A stretch of DNA of 64,000 bases from Saprospiraceae bacterium (GTDB lineage: Bacteria; Bacteroidota; Bacteroidia; Chitinophagales; Saprospiraceae), in contig JANQLV010000075.1 in assembly GCA_028280415.1 (NCBI GenBank), positions 62,001 to 126,000 on the forward strand. The letters are read 5' to 3'. The notes under the pieces were generated by a model. That model ran no database searches. It saw only the letters and a program-made list of their open reading frames with translations, and was not told where the DNA came from. Every line of letters starts with the position of its first letter. The stretch's first letter is position 1. Positions 45,739 through 55,252 of this stretch are shown one piece after another. A program made the translations under genes and the position numbers.

Positions 45739-46482
45739 ATGAAAATATTTGGTTTAATTGGTTATCCGCTGTCGCATTCTTTTTCAAAGAAATATTTTAC
45801 TCAGAAGTTTGCCAAGGAGAACATCAAGGACTGCAGCTATGAACTTTTTCCAATAGAAGAAATTGATCAGCTTCCCGAATTAATAAGCAATATCAGGGAA
45901 CTACGGGGCTTGAACGTAACGATTCCTTATAAAGAAAAGGTAATAGATTTCTTGGATGAACTGGAGGAAGGAGCAAAAGCAGTAGCTGCCGTTAATACGA
46001 TTAGAATTGCAGATCAAAAGTTAACCGGTTATAATACGGATGTTTTTGGATTTGAAAAATCGCTTAGAGGTTTCGTAGAAAAGTCGAGGAGAGGTTTTCC
46101 TGAAAAAGCCTTGATTTTGGGAACTGGCGGAGCGGCAAAAGCAGTGCATTATGTATTGGAAAAATTGGGTATTAAAAGCCTTATGGTTTCCAGAAGCATT
46201 GATAAAGGGCAATTGAATTACACGGACCTGGATGCTTTGATCATAAAGGAAAACCAGTTGATTATTAATACTACACCACTTGGAATGTCGCCGGATGTTC
46301 AAAGTTTTCCATCTTTGCCATATCGTGAAATAGGAAGCGATCATTTGCTTTTTGATTTAGTGTATAATCCGGGAAAAACCGTATTTTTGGAAAAAGGAGA
46401 AGATCAGGGAGCCGCCATCCAAAACGGTTTGGATATGCTTTATGGGCAAGCGGAAAAAGCCTGGGAAATTTGGAACCAATAA
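45739..46482 (+). CDS. aroE: Shikimate dehydrogenase
   Basis: AroE reduces 3-dehydroshikimate to shikimate with NADPH in aromatic amino acid synthesis. Family features are GLIGYPLSHSFS (substrate-binding Ser residues near 12-14), NVTIPYKEKV with the catalytic Lys65 and YNTDVFGF with the catalytic Asp101. The nucleotide-binding GTGGAAKAV and the NTTPLGMSP block are also present. At 247 residues it is a little short of the E. coli enzyme but complete. It starts directly after the DUF368 stop and 12 bp before the proline dehydrogenase gene. Confidence 0.97.
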   Translation: MKIFGLIGYPLSHSFSKKYFTQKFAKENIKDCSYELFPIEEIDQLPELISNIRELRGLNVTIPYKEKVIDFLDELEEGAKAVAAVNTIRIADQKLTGYNTDVFGFEKSLRGFVEKSRRGFPEKALILGTGGAAKAVHYVLEKLGIKSLMVSRSIDKGQLNYTDLDALIIKENQLIINTTPLGMSPDVQSFPSLPYREIGSDHLLFDLVYNPGKTVFLEKGEDQGAAIQNGLDMLYGQAEKAWEIWNQ

Positions 46483-46494
46483 AACTATCAGAAC

Positions 46495-47718
46495 ATGGTT
46501 GACTACACCGATCCGAAGACAAGCAAGCCGTCTAAACCAGTAGTTGATTTTTCAAATACGAAAGTTGCATTTGAACACAAAAGTGACAAAGCACTTAAAA
46601 AAGCAGCCTGGTTGTTTTCAGTGATGAATAAAAAATGGTTAGTGGATACACTTTCGCCTTTGGGAATTTTTGCCATCAAAATGCGACTTCCCTTTGCGCA
46701 GGCAGCCGTCAAAGCAACTATTTTTGAGCAATTCGTTGGAGGGACTACCTTACTTGAAAGCCAAAAAGCCATTGATGAACTTTACGATAATAAGGTCCAG
46801 TCTATTCTCGATTACGGTGCCGAAGCAAAATCTTCCGAAAAGGATTTTAATTTTACCATGAATGAATGTATTCGTGCTATTGATTTTGCGGCTACGAATG
46901 AGAGCGTACCGGTTGTTAGTTCAAAAATTACCGGCCTGGCGCGATTCGGCTTATTGGAAGATATCCAGAAAGGCAAAAACCTGACCAGGGAAATGCGCCG
47001 GGAATACCGGAATGTACTCAAGAGAATAGATGCTATTTGCCATGTGGCTAATGACCGAAATGTAGGTGTATTCTTTGATGCAGAAGAATCCTGGATTCAG
47101 GATTCCATTGATCATCTGGTCAATATCATGATGAAGCGTTATAATCGCGGAAAAGTAATCGTCTATAATACTTTTCAATTGTACCGGCACGATCGACTAC
47201 AATTCCTGATCGATTCTTATGATAAAGCTTCCAAAGAAGGCTATTTGCTCGGAGCTAAATTGGTTCGCGGCGCTTATATGGAAAAAGAAAGAGAACGTGC
47301 TGAAGAGATGGGCTATCCTTCTCCAATTCAGCCTAATAAACAAGCGACGGACGATGCTTATAATACGGCACTTCGTTTTTGTATAGATAATTATAAAACA
47401 ATTGCTTCCTGTAATGCCACCCATAATCAGGAAAGTTGCCTGCTCATGGCCGAATTAATCGCCGAACGCAAGCTTCCAAAAGATCACCCACACCTCAATT
47501 TTTGTCAACTATACGGGATGAGCGATCATCTTACTTTTAATCTTGCTGCTCATGGCTATAATGTTGCCAAATACTTGGTTTATGGCTCCGTTAAAGATGT
47601 AGTGCCTTATCTGATTCGAAGAGCAAAAGAAAACTCTGCGGTTTCCGGAGATATGAGCCGGGAATATGCCCTGGTAAAACAGGAGGTAGAACGCCGGGAA
47701 AAAGAGGGCTCGAATTAG
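46495..47718 (+). CDS. Proline dehydrogenase
   Basis: This is a monofunctional PRODH that oxidises L-proline to pyrroline-5-carboxylate with FAD. The 407-residue barrel shows the family motif KLVRGAYMEKERERAEEMGY (about 256-275), the FAD-contacting ATHNQES segment and the C-terminal YLIRRAKENSAVSG (RRxxEN) that binds substrate. The usual companion P5C dehydrogenase is not in the window. It shares a short spacer with aroE, so the DUF368-aroE-PRODH genes form one transcriptional unit, although the three functions are not obviously linked. Confidence 0.94.
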   Translation: MVDYTDPKTSKPSKPVVDFSNTKVAFEHKSDKALKKAAWLFSVMNKKWLVDTLSPLGIFAIKMRLPFAQAAVKATIFEQFVGGTTLLESQKAIDELYDNKVQSILDYGAEAKSSEKDFNFTMNECIRAIDFAATNESVPVVSSKITGLARFGLLEDIQKGKNLTREMRREYRNVLKRIDAICHVANDRNVGVFFDAEESWIQDSIDHLVNIMMKRYNRGKVIVYNTFQLYRHDRLQFLIDSYDKASKEGYLLGAKLVRGAYMEKERERAEEMGYPSPIQPNKQATDDAYNTALRFCIDNYKTIASCNATHNQESCLLMAELIAERKLPKDHPHLNFCQLYGMSDHLTFNLAAHGYNVAKYLVYGSVKDVVPYLIRRAKENSAVSGDMSREYALVKQEVERREKEGSN

Positions 47719-47802
47719 ACTATTTAGTGTTTTCAGATTTGATTTAACTTGCTTTTAACTAAAAAGTGACAATCTTTAGTAATAATTAAGGTGCTAAATA
47801 CA

Positions 47803-47824
47803 GTTAATAGGGAGGTTTATTAAC
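47803..47824. repeat. GTTAATA/TATTAAC inverted repeat upstream of the type B CTD protein
   Basis: GTTAATA (47803-47809) and TATTAAC (47818-47824) are exact inverted repeats 8 bp apart, spanning 22 bp. They lie 135 bp upstream of the chosen start at 47960. The size fits a dimeric-regulator operator. Confidence 0.35.
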
Positions 47825-47959
47825 ACCAAACTTCGTCAGATGTACACGAATGCAGCACAAGGCGAGCTTTTATCGTTTACAAAACAAAACAGAGAAAACA
47901 AATTCTCCCCGGAAATGAAATACATTCACCGTTTTAAAAGCAGACTTTCTTCGGGCAAT

Positions 47960-50900
47960 ATGAAGAAAACAAAAGCAAAAACTCTGAAAGAATACTTACT
48001 TTTTAGCCTTGTCTTTTCCTTTTGCATCAATTATGGTATTGCACAGGGGAATTTACAAGTTACTATCCAGGATGGAACATCTACTACAACTTGTGGAGAT
48101 ATTTTTGGAGGCCCGGAACCCCGGTTTAGTGTCCGTATTAATGGTAACAACTGGGTAACCTATCCGGCTACGACCTTTTGCTTCACAGATTTGCCGAATA
48201 TGCAGTACGAAGCATTTTATGACTGTCCTTCTGATGTTCCTGCCACAGTTAGCGTTTGCCTGAGGGTGTTTGAAGATGATGGCTCATTTTGCAATCTGAA
48301 TGAGGATTGTCTGGTAGAAGAGTGCCAGAATTTTGCTGTTCCGGCTCCGGGGAATAGCATCAATTATACTATGGAAATTGCCGATGGACAGCCTTCGGAT
48401 GGCTCCATTGATCTGACCATATCCCTGGATAATGGTTTTGATGCTGCTACGAATGATCTGGTTTGTGATGCCATTGAATTGGGACTCTTGCCGAATACCG
48501 GGCAAATCGGAGATGCTTCGGTAAATTATAATAATTATTGTGCAACGAGTACCGGGGATATTAATCCGGCCGATTTTGGTGGTATCCACAATGATGTAGG
48601 TGTTTGGTTTACCTTCACGACGGGCCCCGATCCAAGTGCGCATAATTATATTAACGTTTTAGCTGATCCGCAAAACCTGGGGGATGATTTTCCTATACAA
48701 TTGGCACTTTTTGAATCATTGGATGGCACTTGTAATAACCTGTCCTTTGTCGTTTCTGATCATGATAATAATGATTTGAATCAGGTGCTCAATGCTCATT
48801 GTTTACAGGCAAATACTAGATATTATATTTTGGTAGATGCTTCTTTCCACCCCAATCATGGTTTTTATGGGAATTATGGGATAGAAGTTTTCAGTGTGGG
48901 AGCAGTCGAGGCAGCAGATTTTAAATGTGATGCTGAAAATTTAGGACAGGTACCGGAAAATGGCTCTGTTGGAACGCCTATGAACCAGTCTAACTATTGT
49001 TCTACGGATATAGGTGAACCTGATCCTGCGGCTTTCCTCTTGCAAAATGCTGTTTGGTATATGTTTCAGGCTCCTGAATCCGGGCATGTAATTATTGAGG
49101 CAATAAGTTCGCTTGCACCGCCGCTTGGAGTAGATCCTGTGGATTTACAAATAGCGGCTTATAGTTCACTATCCGGTACTTGTAATGGCTTTTTTCTACA
49201 GGAGGGAAGCATTTATACAATGGGCTCAAATGATGAAACCCTGGAATTAACCTGTTTGACTCCCGGAGAAAATTACTGGGCTTTAATTGATGGTAGTGGT
49301 TTTAATGCGGTCGGTATTTTTGCAATTACAGTGAGTGATGGCGGTCCCGTTCCACCACAATCGACCATTACGATGAATGAGGTACTTTGTAATGGGGAGA
49401 GTATAGAAGTCGGGGATAGTATTTATACACAAACTGGTCCGATTGAAGAAATTGTTCTCGGAAGTGATGGTTGTAATGTTTTAATCACTGGAACATTAAC
49501 TGTACTCGATCCGGTAAATACGATTATTGATACGATTATTTGTAGTGGAGAATCTGTGTCAGTGGGTAATTCTATTTATACTGAAAGTGGAAACTACACG
49601 GATATATTTACTTCTTTTCAAAACTGTGATAGTACGGTTATCACTAATTTGACAGTATTGGAAAATGTGGAAGGAGTAGCTGTGCAAATACAAGAAGCTA
49701 GTGATATCAATGCCAGTGATGGAGCGGCTACGGTCAATGTCACCGGTGGAACAGGGCCTTATACCTATCTCTGGTCCAATGGAGCAACTACCCAGACAAT
49801 CAACAATCTGAGTCCGGGGCTTTATTGTATTACGGTCACTGCCGCAAATGGCTGCGATGATGTTTCTTGCATCAGCGTACTTTATCCGGGAGCGATATCC
49901 GTAAATGTAGAGGATGGGCAGGTTACTTGTAATGGAGATACAGATGGCATTCTAACCATAACGATTAGCCAGGGAACCCCGGCTTATACCTACGAATGGG
50001 GAACTGATTTTGGAGCTGCTATAGGTAGTGGCACCATTGCAAATGCGGGAGGCTCGGCGCAAATCACGAATCTGATTCCCGGAGATAATTATACCATTAC
50101 CATTACCGATAATGATGGACTGATTGTAGTTACCTCGGGAGAAATTCTTGAACCTGCACCGATCATTAATAATCTTGACACAACGATCTGTTTTGGAGAA
50201 AGTTTGATGGTCGGTTCGGTTGAGTATAATGCATCCGGAGCGATTTCCGAAGTCTTGCAAAATGCGGATGGTTGTGATAGCCTGGTAACGGGAACATTAG
50301 TTGTTTTGGATGAAATAGGTACTACTCTGGACCTGACGGAATGTGCAGGCACTGTAGTAATGGTTGGGAATACGGAATACAGTTCTACTGGTCCGATTAG
50401 TGAGGTACTTACGGCTGCGAATGGTTGTGATAGTACAGTAACAGGTTTTCTGACGATATTGGATGAAATTAGTACCCCGATTGATACATCTGTTTGTTTT
50501 GGTGAGAGTATTATAATCGGCAATTCTGTTTATAGCAGTTCTGGAGTCTTTCAGGATATTTTAATGGCTGTGAATGGCTGCGATAGTATCATTAATACAT
50601 CGCTTACCGTATTTGATGAGTTAACAGTATCTGCACAATTGGTATCCCAGGCAAGTGGTTTTGGAGATATGGATGGAACGGGGCAGGCGATTGCTAATGG
50701 AGGAAGTGGCAATAACTATGTTTTTAACTGGTCGGATAGTCAATCCGGAAATGTTGCCTCCGGTCTTACAGGTGGGCAAACTTATTGTGTTACCGTGACG
50801 GATGAAATAGGTTGTACAGCTGAAGATTGCCTGGTTGTTTTATTTCCTGTTGATATACAATCTGCTTTGGTGAATGATACTTTGGATTGTCCGGGAAATA

Positions 50901-52555
50901 CAGATGGGATTATTTCGTTTTCGGCTTTTAATGGACAGGCACCCTATACTTATACCTGGCAAAATGCAGATAATTCACTGAATGGCTCAGGAACTATTGG
51001 CCAGGAAAATGGTACAGAAATAATCAACAATTTACCCGCCGGTATTTATACCATTACTATTTCCGATCAATGGGGTAGTGGTAGCTTTACGATTGAGGTA
51101 GTTGAACCAGTACCGATTTTTATCAATTTGCAAAACCAGCTTGATGCTTCCTGTTTTGGTGATTGTGATGGATTGCTGGAAGTGCAAGTACTTGGGGGAG
51201 CAGCTCCGTATACCTATCAATGGTCTGGTGGAGCTGGTAATACCGAAACAGCAAGTGCTCTTTGTGCAGGAGATTATAGCTTGACGCTTACAGATGCCAA
51301 TGGTTGTACAGAGGTCTGGGATGGAGCGGTTGTTGCTCCGGATGAGTTTATTATTGAAATTGTGGAAATCAACCAGGTCTCCTGTAATGGAGGCAGTGAT
51401 GGCGCTTTAGGTTTTACATCTAATGGAAATCCTGTAGGAGCAGTGTGGAATACCGGACAAACAGATGACGAAATTTTTGATTTAGTAGCGAATTCTTATT
51501 CTGTCACAGTGACCAATAATGATAATTGTACAGCAGAAGCAAGTTTTATTTTGCAAGAACCATTAACGGGGATTAGCTCCGTAATTAGTATTGATCAACC
51601 TATAAGTTGCGAAGGAGAGATGGATGGAGCTATTTCAATAGTCGCCAGTGGAAGTTCAGGCTTTACGTTTAGCTGGAGTAATGGACAAGAAGGGGCTGAA
51701 TTGGAATCTTTGGGGGCTGGTTTGTATGAAGTAAGCATTCAGGATGAAAATGGTTGTGAAGCTTTTGATCAGATTCAGCTCGTAGAACCCGAGCCCTTGG
51801 ATGCATTTTTTACAATAATAGATGTGAATTGTGCAGATGGTGATAATAGCGGTGCTATATTAACCGATACCGTGATTGGTGGCGCAGGGGCTTATGTATA
51901 TGCTTTGAATGGACAAATATTTAGCACTATTTCCGAGTTTAATAATCTGCCATCGGATAATTATGAAGTTTTTGTTCAGGATGCCAATGGTTGTATTGCT
52001 TCCTTTCCCTTACAGGTAACCGCACCCGGTGAAATTGAAGTTGATTTGGGAGGGGATTATACCATTCTGTTAGGTGAAACTGCAACACTTGAAGCGCAGA
52101 CCACCAGTTTGAATCCGGTTTTCCAATGGTCAACAGACTCCTGTTCGACTTGTACAGAGATATTTATCAATCCGATTGAGCCAACTATGTATTCGGTAAC
52201 TGTTACGGATACGCTGTCCGGTTGTACAGCAACCGATGAGATTTTTATCAGTATTGAAAAAGATCGGGATGTCTTTATCCCAAATGTTTTTTCTCCTAAT
52301 GGAGATGGCATCAACGATCTCTTTGTAATACAATCCGGGCAATCTGTAGCGATGATTAGAAACTTCAGGGTATTCGATCGCTGGGGAGCTATTGTTTTTG
52401 AAGCAGAAGAGATTTTACCGGGAACGGAAATTGGCTGGGATGGTACGCTTAAAGGGAAAGATTCGCCGGAAGGTGTTTACGTTTATATTGCGGAGATTAC
52501 ATTTGTCGATGGGCTGGAACGATTATATAGAGGGGATGTAACCGTGGTGAGGTAA
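47960..52555 (+). CDS. Giant surface protein with repeated beta-sandwich modules and type B T9SS C-terminus (gliding-CTERM/CHU_C)
   Basis: The 1531-residue protein has a signal peptide (MKKTKAKTLKEYLLFSLVFS ... GIAQ). Two related N-terminal modules follow (FKCDAENLGQVPENGSVG and LVCDAIELGLLPNTGQIG). Next come about five copies of an immunoglobulin-like unit (ICSGESVSVGNSIYTESGNY, ICFGESLMVGSVEYNASG, VCFGESIIIGNSVYSSSG). Several SprB repeats are present (GGTGPYTYLWSNGATTQ, GGAAPYTYQWSGG). It ends with the type B T9SS domain: PNVFSPNGDGINDLFVI ... FRVFDRWGAIVFE ... PEGVYVYIAEI. The ATG at 47960 is preferred to earlier in-frame starts, which lack a signal sequence. Type B cargo usually works with a PorP/SprF partner; none is adjacent. 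Confidence 0.9.
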   Translation: MKKTKAKTLKEYLLFSLVFSFCINYGIAQGNLQVTIQDGTSTTTCGDIFGGPEPRFSVRINGNNWVTYPATTFCFTDLPNMQYEAFYDCPSDVPATVSVCLRVFEDDGSFCNLNEDCLVEECQNFAVPAPGNSINYTMEIADGQPSDGSIDLTISLDNGFDAATNDLVCDAIELGLLPNTGQIGDASVNYNNYCATSTGDINPADFGGIHNDVGVWFTFTTGPDPSAHNYINVLADPQNLGDDFPIQLALFESLDGTCNNLSFVVSDHDNNDLNQVLNAHCLQANTRYYILVDASFHPNHGFYGNYGIEVFSVGAVEAADFKCDAENLGQVPENGSVGTPMNQSNYCSTDIGEPDPAAFLLQNAVWYMFQAPESGHVIIEAISSLAPPLGVDPVDLQIAAYSSLSGTCNGFFLQEGSIYTMGSNDETLELTCLTPGENYWALIDGSGFNAVGIFAITVSDGGPVPPQSTITMNEVLCNGESIEVGDSIYTQTGPIEEIVLGSDGCNVLITGTLTVLDPVNTIIDTIICSGESVSVGNSIYTESGNYTDIFTSFQNCDSTVITNLTVLENVEGVAVQIQEASDINASDGAATVNVTGGTGPYTYLWSNGATTQTINNLSPGLYCITVTAANGCDDVSCISVLYPGAISVNVEDGQVTCNGDTDGILTITISQGTPAYTYEWGTDFGAAIGSGTIANAGGSAQITNLIPGDNYTITITDNDGLIVVTSGEILEPAPIINNLDTTICFGESLMVGSVEYNASGAISEVLQNADGCDSLVTGTLVVLDEIGTTLDLTECAGTVVMVGNTEYSSTGPISEVLTAANGCDSTVTGFLTILDEISTPIDTSVCFGESIIIGNSVYSSSGVFQDILMAVNGCDSIINTSLTVFDELTVSAQLVSQASGFGDMDGTGQAIANGGSGNNYVFNWSDSQSGNVASGLTGGQTYCVTVTDEIGCTAEDCLVVLFPVDIQSALVNDTLDCPGNTDGIISFSAFNGQAPYTYTWQNADNSLNGSGTIGQENGTEIINNLPAGIYTITISDQWGSGSFTIEVVEPVPIFINLQNQLDASCFGDCDGLLEVQVLGGAAPYTYQWSGGAGNTETASALCAGDYSLTLTDANGCTEVWDGAVVAPDEFIIEIVEINQVSCNGGSDGALGFTSNGNPVGAVWNTGQTDDEIFDLVANSYSVTVTNNDNCTAEASFILQEPLTGISSVISIDQPISCEGEMDGAISIVASGSSGFTFSWSNGQEGAELESLGAGLYEVSIQDENGCEAFDQIQLVEPEPLDAFFTIIDVNCADGDNSGAILTDTVIGGAGAYVYALNGQIFSTISEFNNLPSDNYEVFVQDANGCIASFPLQVTAPGEIEVDLGGDYTILLGETATLEAQTTSLNPVFQWSTDSCSTCTEIFINPIEPTMYSVTVTDTLSGCTATDEIFISIEKDRDVFIPNVFSPNGDGINDLFVIQSGQSVAMIRNFRVFDRWGAIVFEAEEILPGTEIGWDGTLKGKDSPEGVYVYIAEITFVDGLERLYRGDVTVVR

Positions 52556-52851
52556 AACGGAGATATGGGTCATTCCGAATTCTGAAATCGGCTGTGAATT
52601 AAATCTTGTATTGCTATCTAATGCTTTGGAAAGGAGGTGTTGGGCAACCAGGTTTCAGGCATTGGATTTTGGAGATATTGGAAAACCTAATTAGCCAATA
52701 CCAAAAACCTGATCCCTGTCTTCACAAAGTTTCAATATTCTATAAATCCCTTTGATTCGGAAGGACTCCTATAATTTGGCACTTATCAAAAAGGAAACAT
52801 ACCTTTGACGAAGCGGAAACAAGTCTTAATATCATTTTTCAAATTCTCTCT
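52556..52851. other. Intergenic region with promoter for the PPTase gene
   Basis: The 296 bp contain the promoter at 52775-52807 and no ORF or RNA that I can support. A T-rich terminator for the giant gene is not obvious. Confidence 0.4.
52775..52807 (+). promoter_or_regulatory. Bacteroidota-type promoter of the PPTase gene
   Basis: TTTG (52775-52778), 21 bp, then TACCTTTG (52800-52807) match the -33 and -7 elements. The leader would be about 40 nt. The TGGCAC that starts inside this -33 element is not a sigma-54 site because no TTGC follows at the required distance. Confidence 0.65.
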
Positions 52852-53586
52852 ATGCAGGAAGCGGCTGTACTAATACCATTGATTCGGGAGAAAGGGCAAT
52901 TTCAGGCAAGTATAGCATATGTGCAAGGAAACTTTGATCAATTTCTGAACTTCACAACTCGTTTACATTCAGAGGAACAAAGAGTACTGGAAGCTTATCG
53001 CTATGATTTGAGGAAAACCAGTTATCTGGCCGGTCGTTTATCTGCCAAAAAAGCTTTGACTGAATTATTCCCCTCGGAATCCCCCGATGATTTTTGGATT
53101 GATACCGGGGTATTTCAATTTCCACTCGTGAGAAACCAGCGAAAACCGAATATCCAGATAAGCATAAGCCATTGTGATGAACTGGGGCTTAGTCTTGCTT
53201 TTCCCGAAGCGCATCCAATGGGGATTGATGTGGAGGAACTCAATGCTCATAAAGAAGAAACTTTATGGACACAGTTAATGGAAGAGGAAAGATTATTACT
53301 TAAAGACATGGGAATGGATCATTTATCCGGTTTTACGGCAATTTGGAGTATGAAAGAGGCCATGTCAAAGACCATTAAAACGGGCATGATGCTCGATTTT
53401 AAAACCTTTGAAATCGAGAAAATTTGTCTGGAACAAGGTATGTTAATGAGCTATTTTAAGTATTTTGCCCAGTATAAAGCCTTGTCTTTTCTTGGTCAAA
53501 AGTATGCGGTGTCTCTGGTGCTACCAAGGAAAACAGAGACGGACCTTCCTTTGATTCTGAATTTTTTCAAATCTATGGAGGCATAA
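52852..53586 (+). CDS. 4'-phosphopantetheinyl transferase (Sfp family)
   Basis: The enzyme transfers phosphopantetheine from CoA to acyl or peptidyl carrier proteins. The 244-residue length and the motifs ISISHCDE, GIDVEEL (Mg-binding Asp126 and Glu128) and AIWSMKEAMSKTIKTGM (the WxxKEAxxK motif) are those of Sfp/EntD-type enzymes, not the short AcpS type. No carrier protein, polyketide or peptide synthetase gene is in the window, so it may serve fatty acid ACP. It has its own promoter, and the downstream small lipoprotein gene follows after 20 bp. Confidence 0.9.
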   Translation: MQEAAVLIPLIREKGQFQASIAYVQGNFDQFLNFTTRLHSEEQRVLEAYRYDLRKTSYLAGRLSAKKALTELFPSESPDDFWIDTGVFQFPLVRNQRKPNIQISISHCDELGLSLAFPEAHPMGIDVEELNAHKEETLWTQLMEEERLLLKDMGMDHLSGFTAIWSMKEAMSKTIKTGMMLDFKTFEIEKICLEQGMLMSYFKYFAQYKALSFLGQKYAVSLVLPRKTETDLPLILNFFKSMEA

Positions 53587-53606
53587 AATCGGTTTAAAAA
53601 ATCATC

Positions 53607-54065
53607 ATGTATAAATTTTGTAAAAGCAATTTTATTTTTCTTGTTTTGTTATTTATCCTGAGCTGTCAGAATAATAAGAGATTTGCTCGACTACAATTCC
53701 TCGTCGGAACGTGGCAAGTTGAAGGTAAGTCGACTTTCGAGCAATGGGAGCGATCCGGCAAAAAGAAATTGGTGGGGCAATCTTATAAAATGACAGAGCA
53801 TAAAAAGCAGGTACTAGAAACTTTGCTGATTGAGATGGAGGATGATGTAATCGTTTACAAAGCAAATGTCCCAGAACAAAATATGGGACAAACTATTCCT
53901 TTTAAATTTAATACTACAGAGGAAAAAATCCTTTCCTTTGAAAATCCGGATCATGACTTTCCAAAAAAAATACAGTACAAAAAAATTGATGATTCGCGAT
54001 TATGGGTAAATGTACTTGGCGAAAATGATCAGGGCTTTTCCTACTATTTGATCAGGAAAAACTGA
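53607..54065 (+). CDS. DUF6265-like lipoprotein
   Basis: The 152-residue protein has a lipoprotein signal (FLVLLFILSC, Cys20). The mature part shows FLVGTWQVEGKSTFEQWER, LIEMEDDVIVYKANV and the closing block FENPDHDFPKKIQYKKIDDS. The last, FxNPxHDFPxxIxY, is the recognisable DUF6265 motif. The family has a small beta-barrel, lipocalin-like fold and no known activity. It is probably cotranscribed with the PPTase gene, although I see no functional link. Confidence 0.8.
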   Translation: MYKFCKSNFIFLVLLFILSCQNNKRFARLQFLVGTWQVEGKSTFEQWERSGKKKLVGQSYKMTEHKKQVLETLLIEMEDDVIVYKANVPEQNMGQTIPFKFNTTEEKILSFENPDHDFPKKIQYKKIDDSRLWVNVLGENDQGFSYYLIRKN

Positions 54066-54130
54066 AATTCAGACAGGTTCTCATACCTAAGTATGATGAT
54101 AAAACCCCATATTTGAGTAAAAATGTAAAT

Positions 54131-54487
54131 ATGGATTTAGGAAATTTTTCAATGAGTCTGGCGGTAAAAAATATTGAACAAAGTCTGGAGTTTTATGAAA
54201 AATTGGGTTTCAATGTAATTGATGGTGGACACATGAATGAGGCCTTTAAAGATTCTGATGTTATGAAGTGGCGTATTTTGGAAAATTCTTCGGTTAAGAT
54301 TGGCTTATTTCAGGGTATGTTTCAGGATAATATTCTCACCTTCAATCCAAAGAATGTGTTAGACATTCAGGAGCAATTGAAGTCTCAGGGAATCAATCTT
54401 GTTAAAGAAGCCAGGACAGAAGATAGCATGAAATCAATTGTTCTTCATGATCCCGATGGCAATCAAATTATGCTGGATCAACATTAG
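54131..54487 (+). CDS. VOC (glyoxalase/bleomycin-resistance fold) protein
   Basis: The protein of about 118 residues has one vicinal-oxygen-chelate fold unit. The N-terminal half is FSMSLAVKNIEQSLEFYEKLGF. The C-terminal half holds SMKSIVLHDPDGNQIMLDQH, with a conserved DPDGN turn and a terminal Asp where metal-binding Glu is often seen. Only one or two possible metal ligands are visible, so catalysis is uncertain. The ATG at 54131 is preferred to a TTG at 54113. It lies 65 bp after the DUF6265 gene. Confidence 0.82.
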   Translation: MDLGNFSMSLAVKNIEQSLEFYEKLGFNVIDGGHMNEAFKDSDVMKWRILENSSVKIGLFQGMFQDNILTFNPKNVLDIQEQLKSQGINLVKEARTEDSMKSIVLHDPDGNQIMLDQH

Positions 54488-54523
54488 TGGTTTATGTAAA
54501 TCGAATACAAAATCAAATCAGTT

Positions 54524-55135
54524 ATGAAAAACGCACGAAGGTTTGCTAGCTTAGCTATTATAATAGCTACTATTGTTTTGCTATTTGTGATCTCCCCACT
54601 TAAAGGCTTAGGACCAGCTACCTTTCCAATGATTATATTGAGTGTAGTCTTATGGATTACTGCTTTGATATTGACTTTGCGTACATCTGATCCATCAGCA
54701 GATTCATTGGCATATAAAGGTTATAAAAAAATTACAGTTCTTTTATTGCTATTATTTCTACCACTGTCCTGGGGGTACATAAAAATCTCGGGGCATTTAA
54801 GAACCCAGATTAGTATAAGTATCGAAAATCAATCCTCTAATTCTTTAGCAGATGTTCTGGTTTATGGAACAGGAGATATTTTCACGGGGACAGATACTTT
54901 GCAATTAAGCTGGTTAGAAGTGGGAAATCAATTTAAACATAAAATTAATCCCAGAACGAAGCCTCATTTGAAAGGGGTGATAAAAATTGATTATTCAATT
55001 GATGGGAGAAGATATTCAAAAACTATATCGGATCGCTATAGTATCAATCCCTATCATATTCCACAAAAGCTCGATGTACACATTGATGATGCTTTTTTAA
55101 TAAATGCTACCTTTATTGGTTTACTCAATGACTGA
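54524..55135 (+). CDS. Membrane protein of unknown function
   Basis: The 203-residue protein has three N-terminal membrane segments (about 8-25, 28-49 and 69-86). A soluble C-terminal part of about 110 residues follows (ISISIENQSSNSLADVLVYGTGD ... RRYSKTISDRY), probably a beta-sandwich outside the cytoplasm. I recognise no family. It follows the VOC gene by 36 bp in the same direction. Confidence 0.62.
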   Translation: MKNARRFASLAIIIATIVLLFVISPLKGLGPATFPMIILSVVLWITALILTLRTSDPSADSLAYKGYKKITVLLLLLFLPLSWGYIKISGHLRTQISISIENQSSNSLADVLVYGTGDIFTGTDTLQLSWLEVGNQFKHKINPRTKPHLKGVIKIDYSIDGRRYSKTISDRYSINPYHIPQKLDVHIDDAFLINATFIGLLND

Positions 55136-55252
55136 GCAAAATTCTATTGTTGGCTGCCAGCGGTAGATTTTGTTCTGAATCAAGCATCTTTTACACATTT
55201 TCGCGAGCGTCTTAAACGCTGAATCAGCACTAAGAAGACAAAGGGGATATCA

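Noticed and set aside
52776-52792. TGGCAC upstream of the PPTase gene as another sigma-54 promoter
   Set aside because: The required TTGC at N5 is absent (TTATC then AAAAA). The site is better explained as the -33 TTTG of a TTTG-N21-TAnnTTTG promoter.
55136-55252. Hairpin CAAAAT-CTA ... TAG-ATTTTG after the membrane-protein gene as a terminator
   Set aside because: The stem needs a bulge, the loop is long and the T-tract is weak, so I did not list it as a feature.
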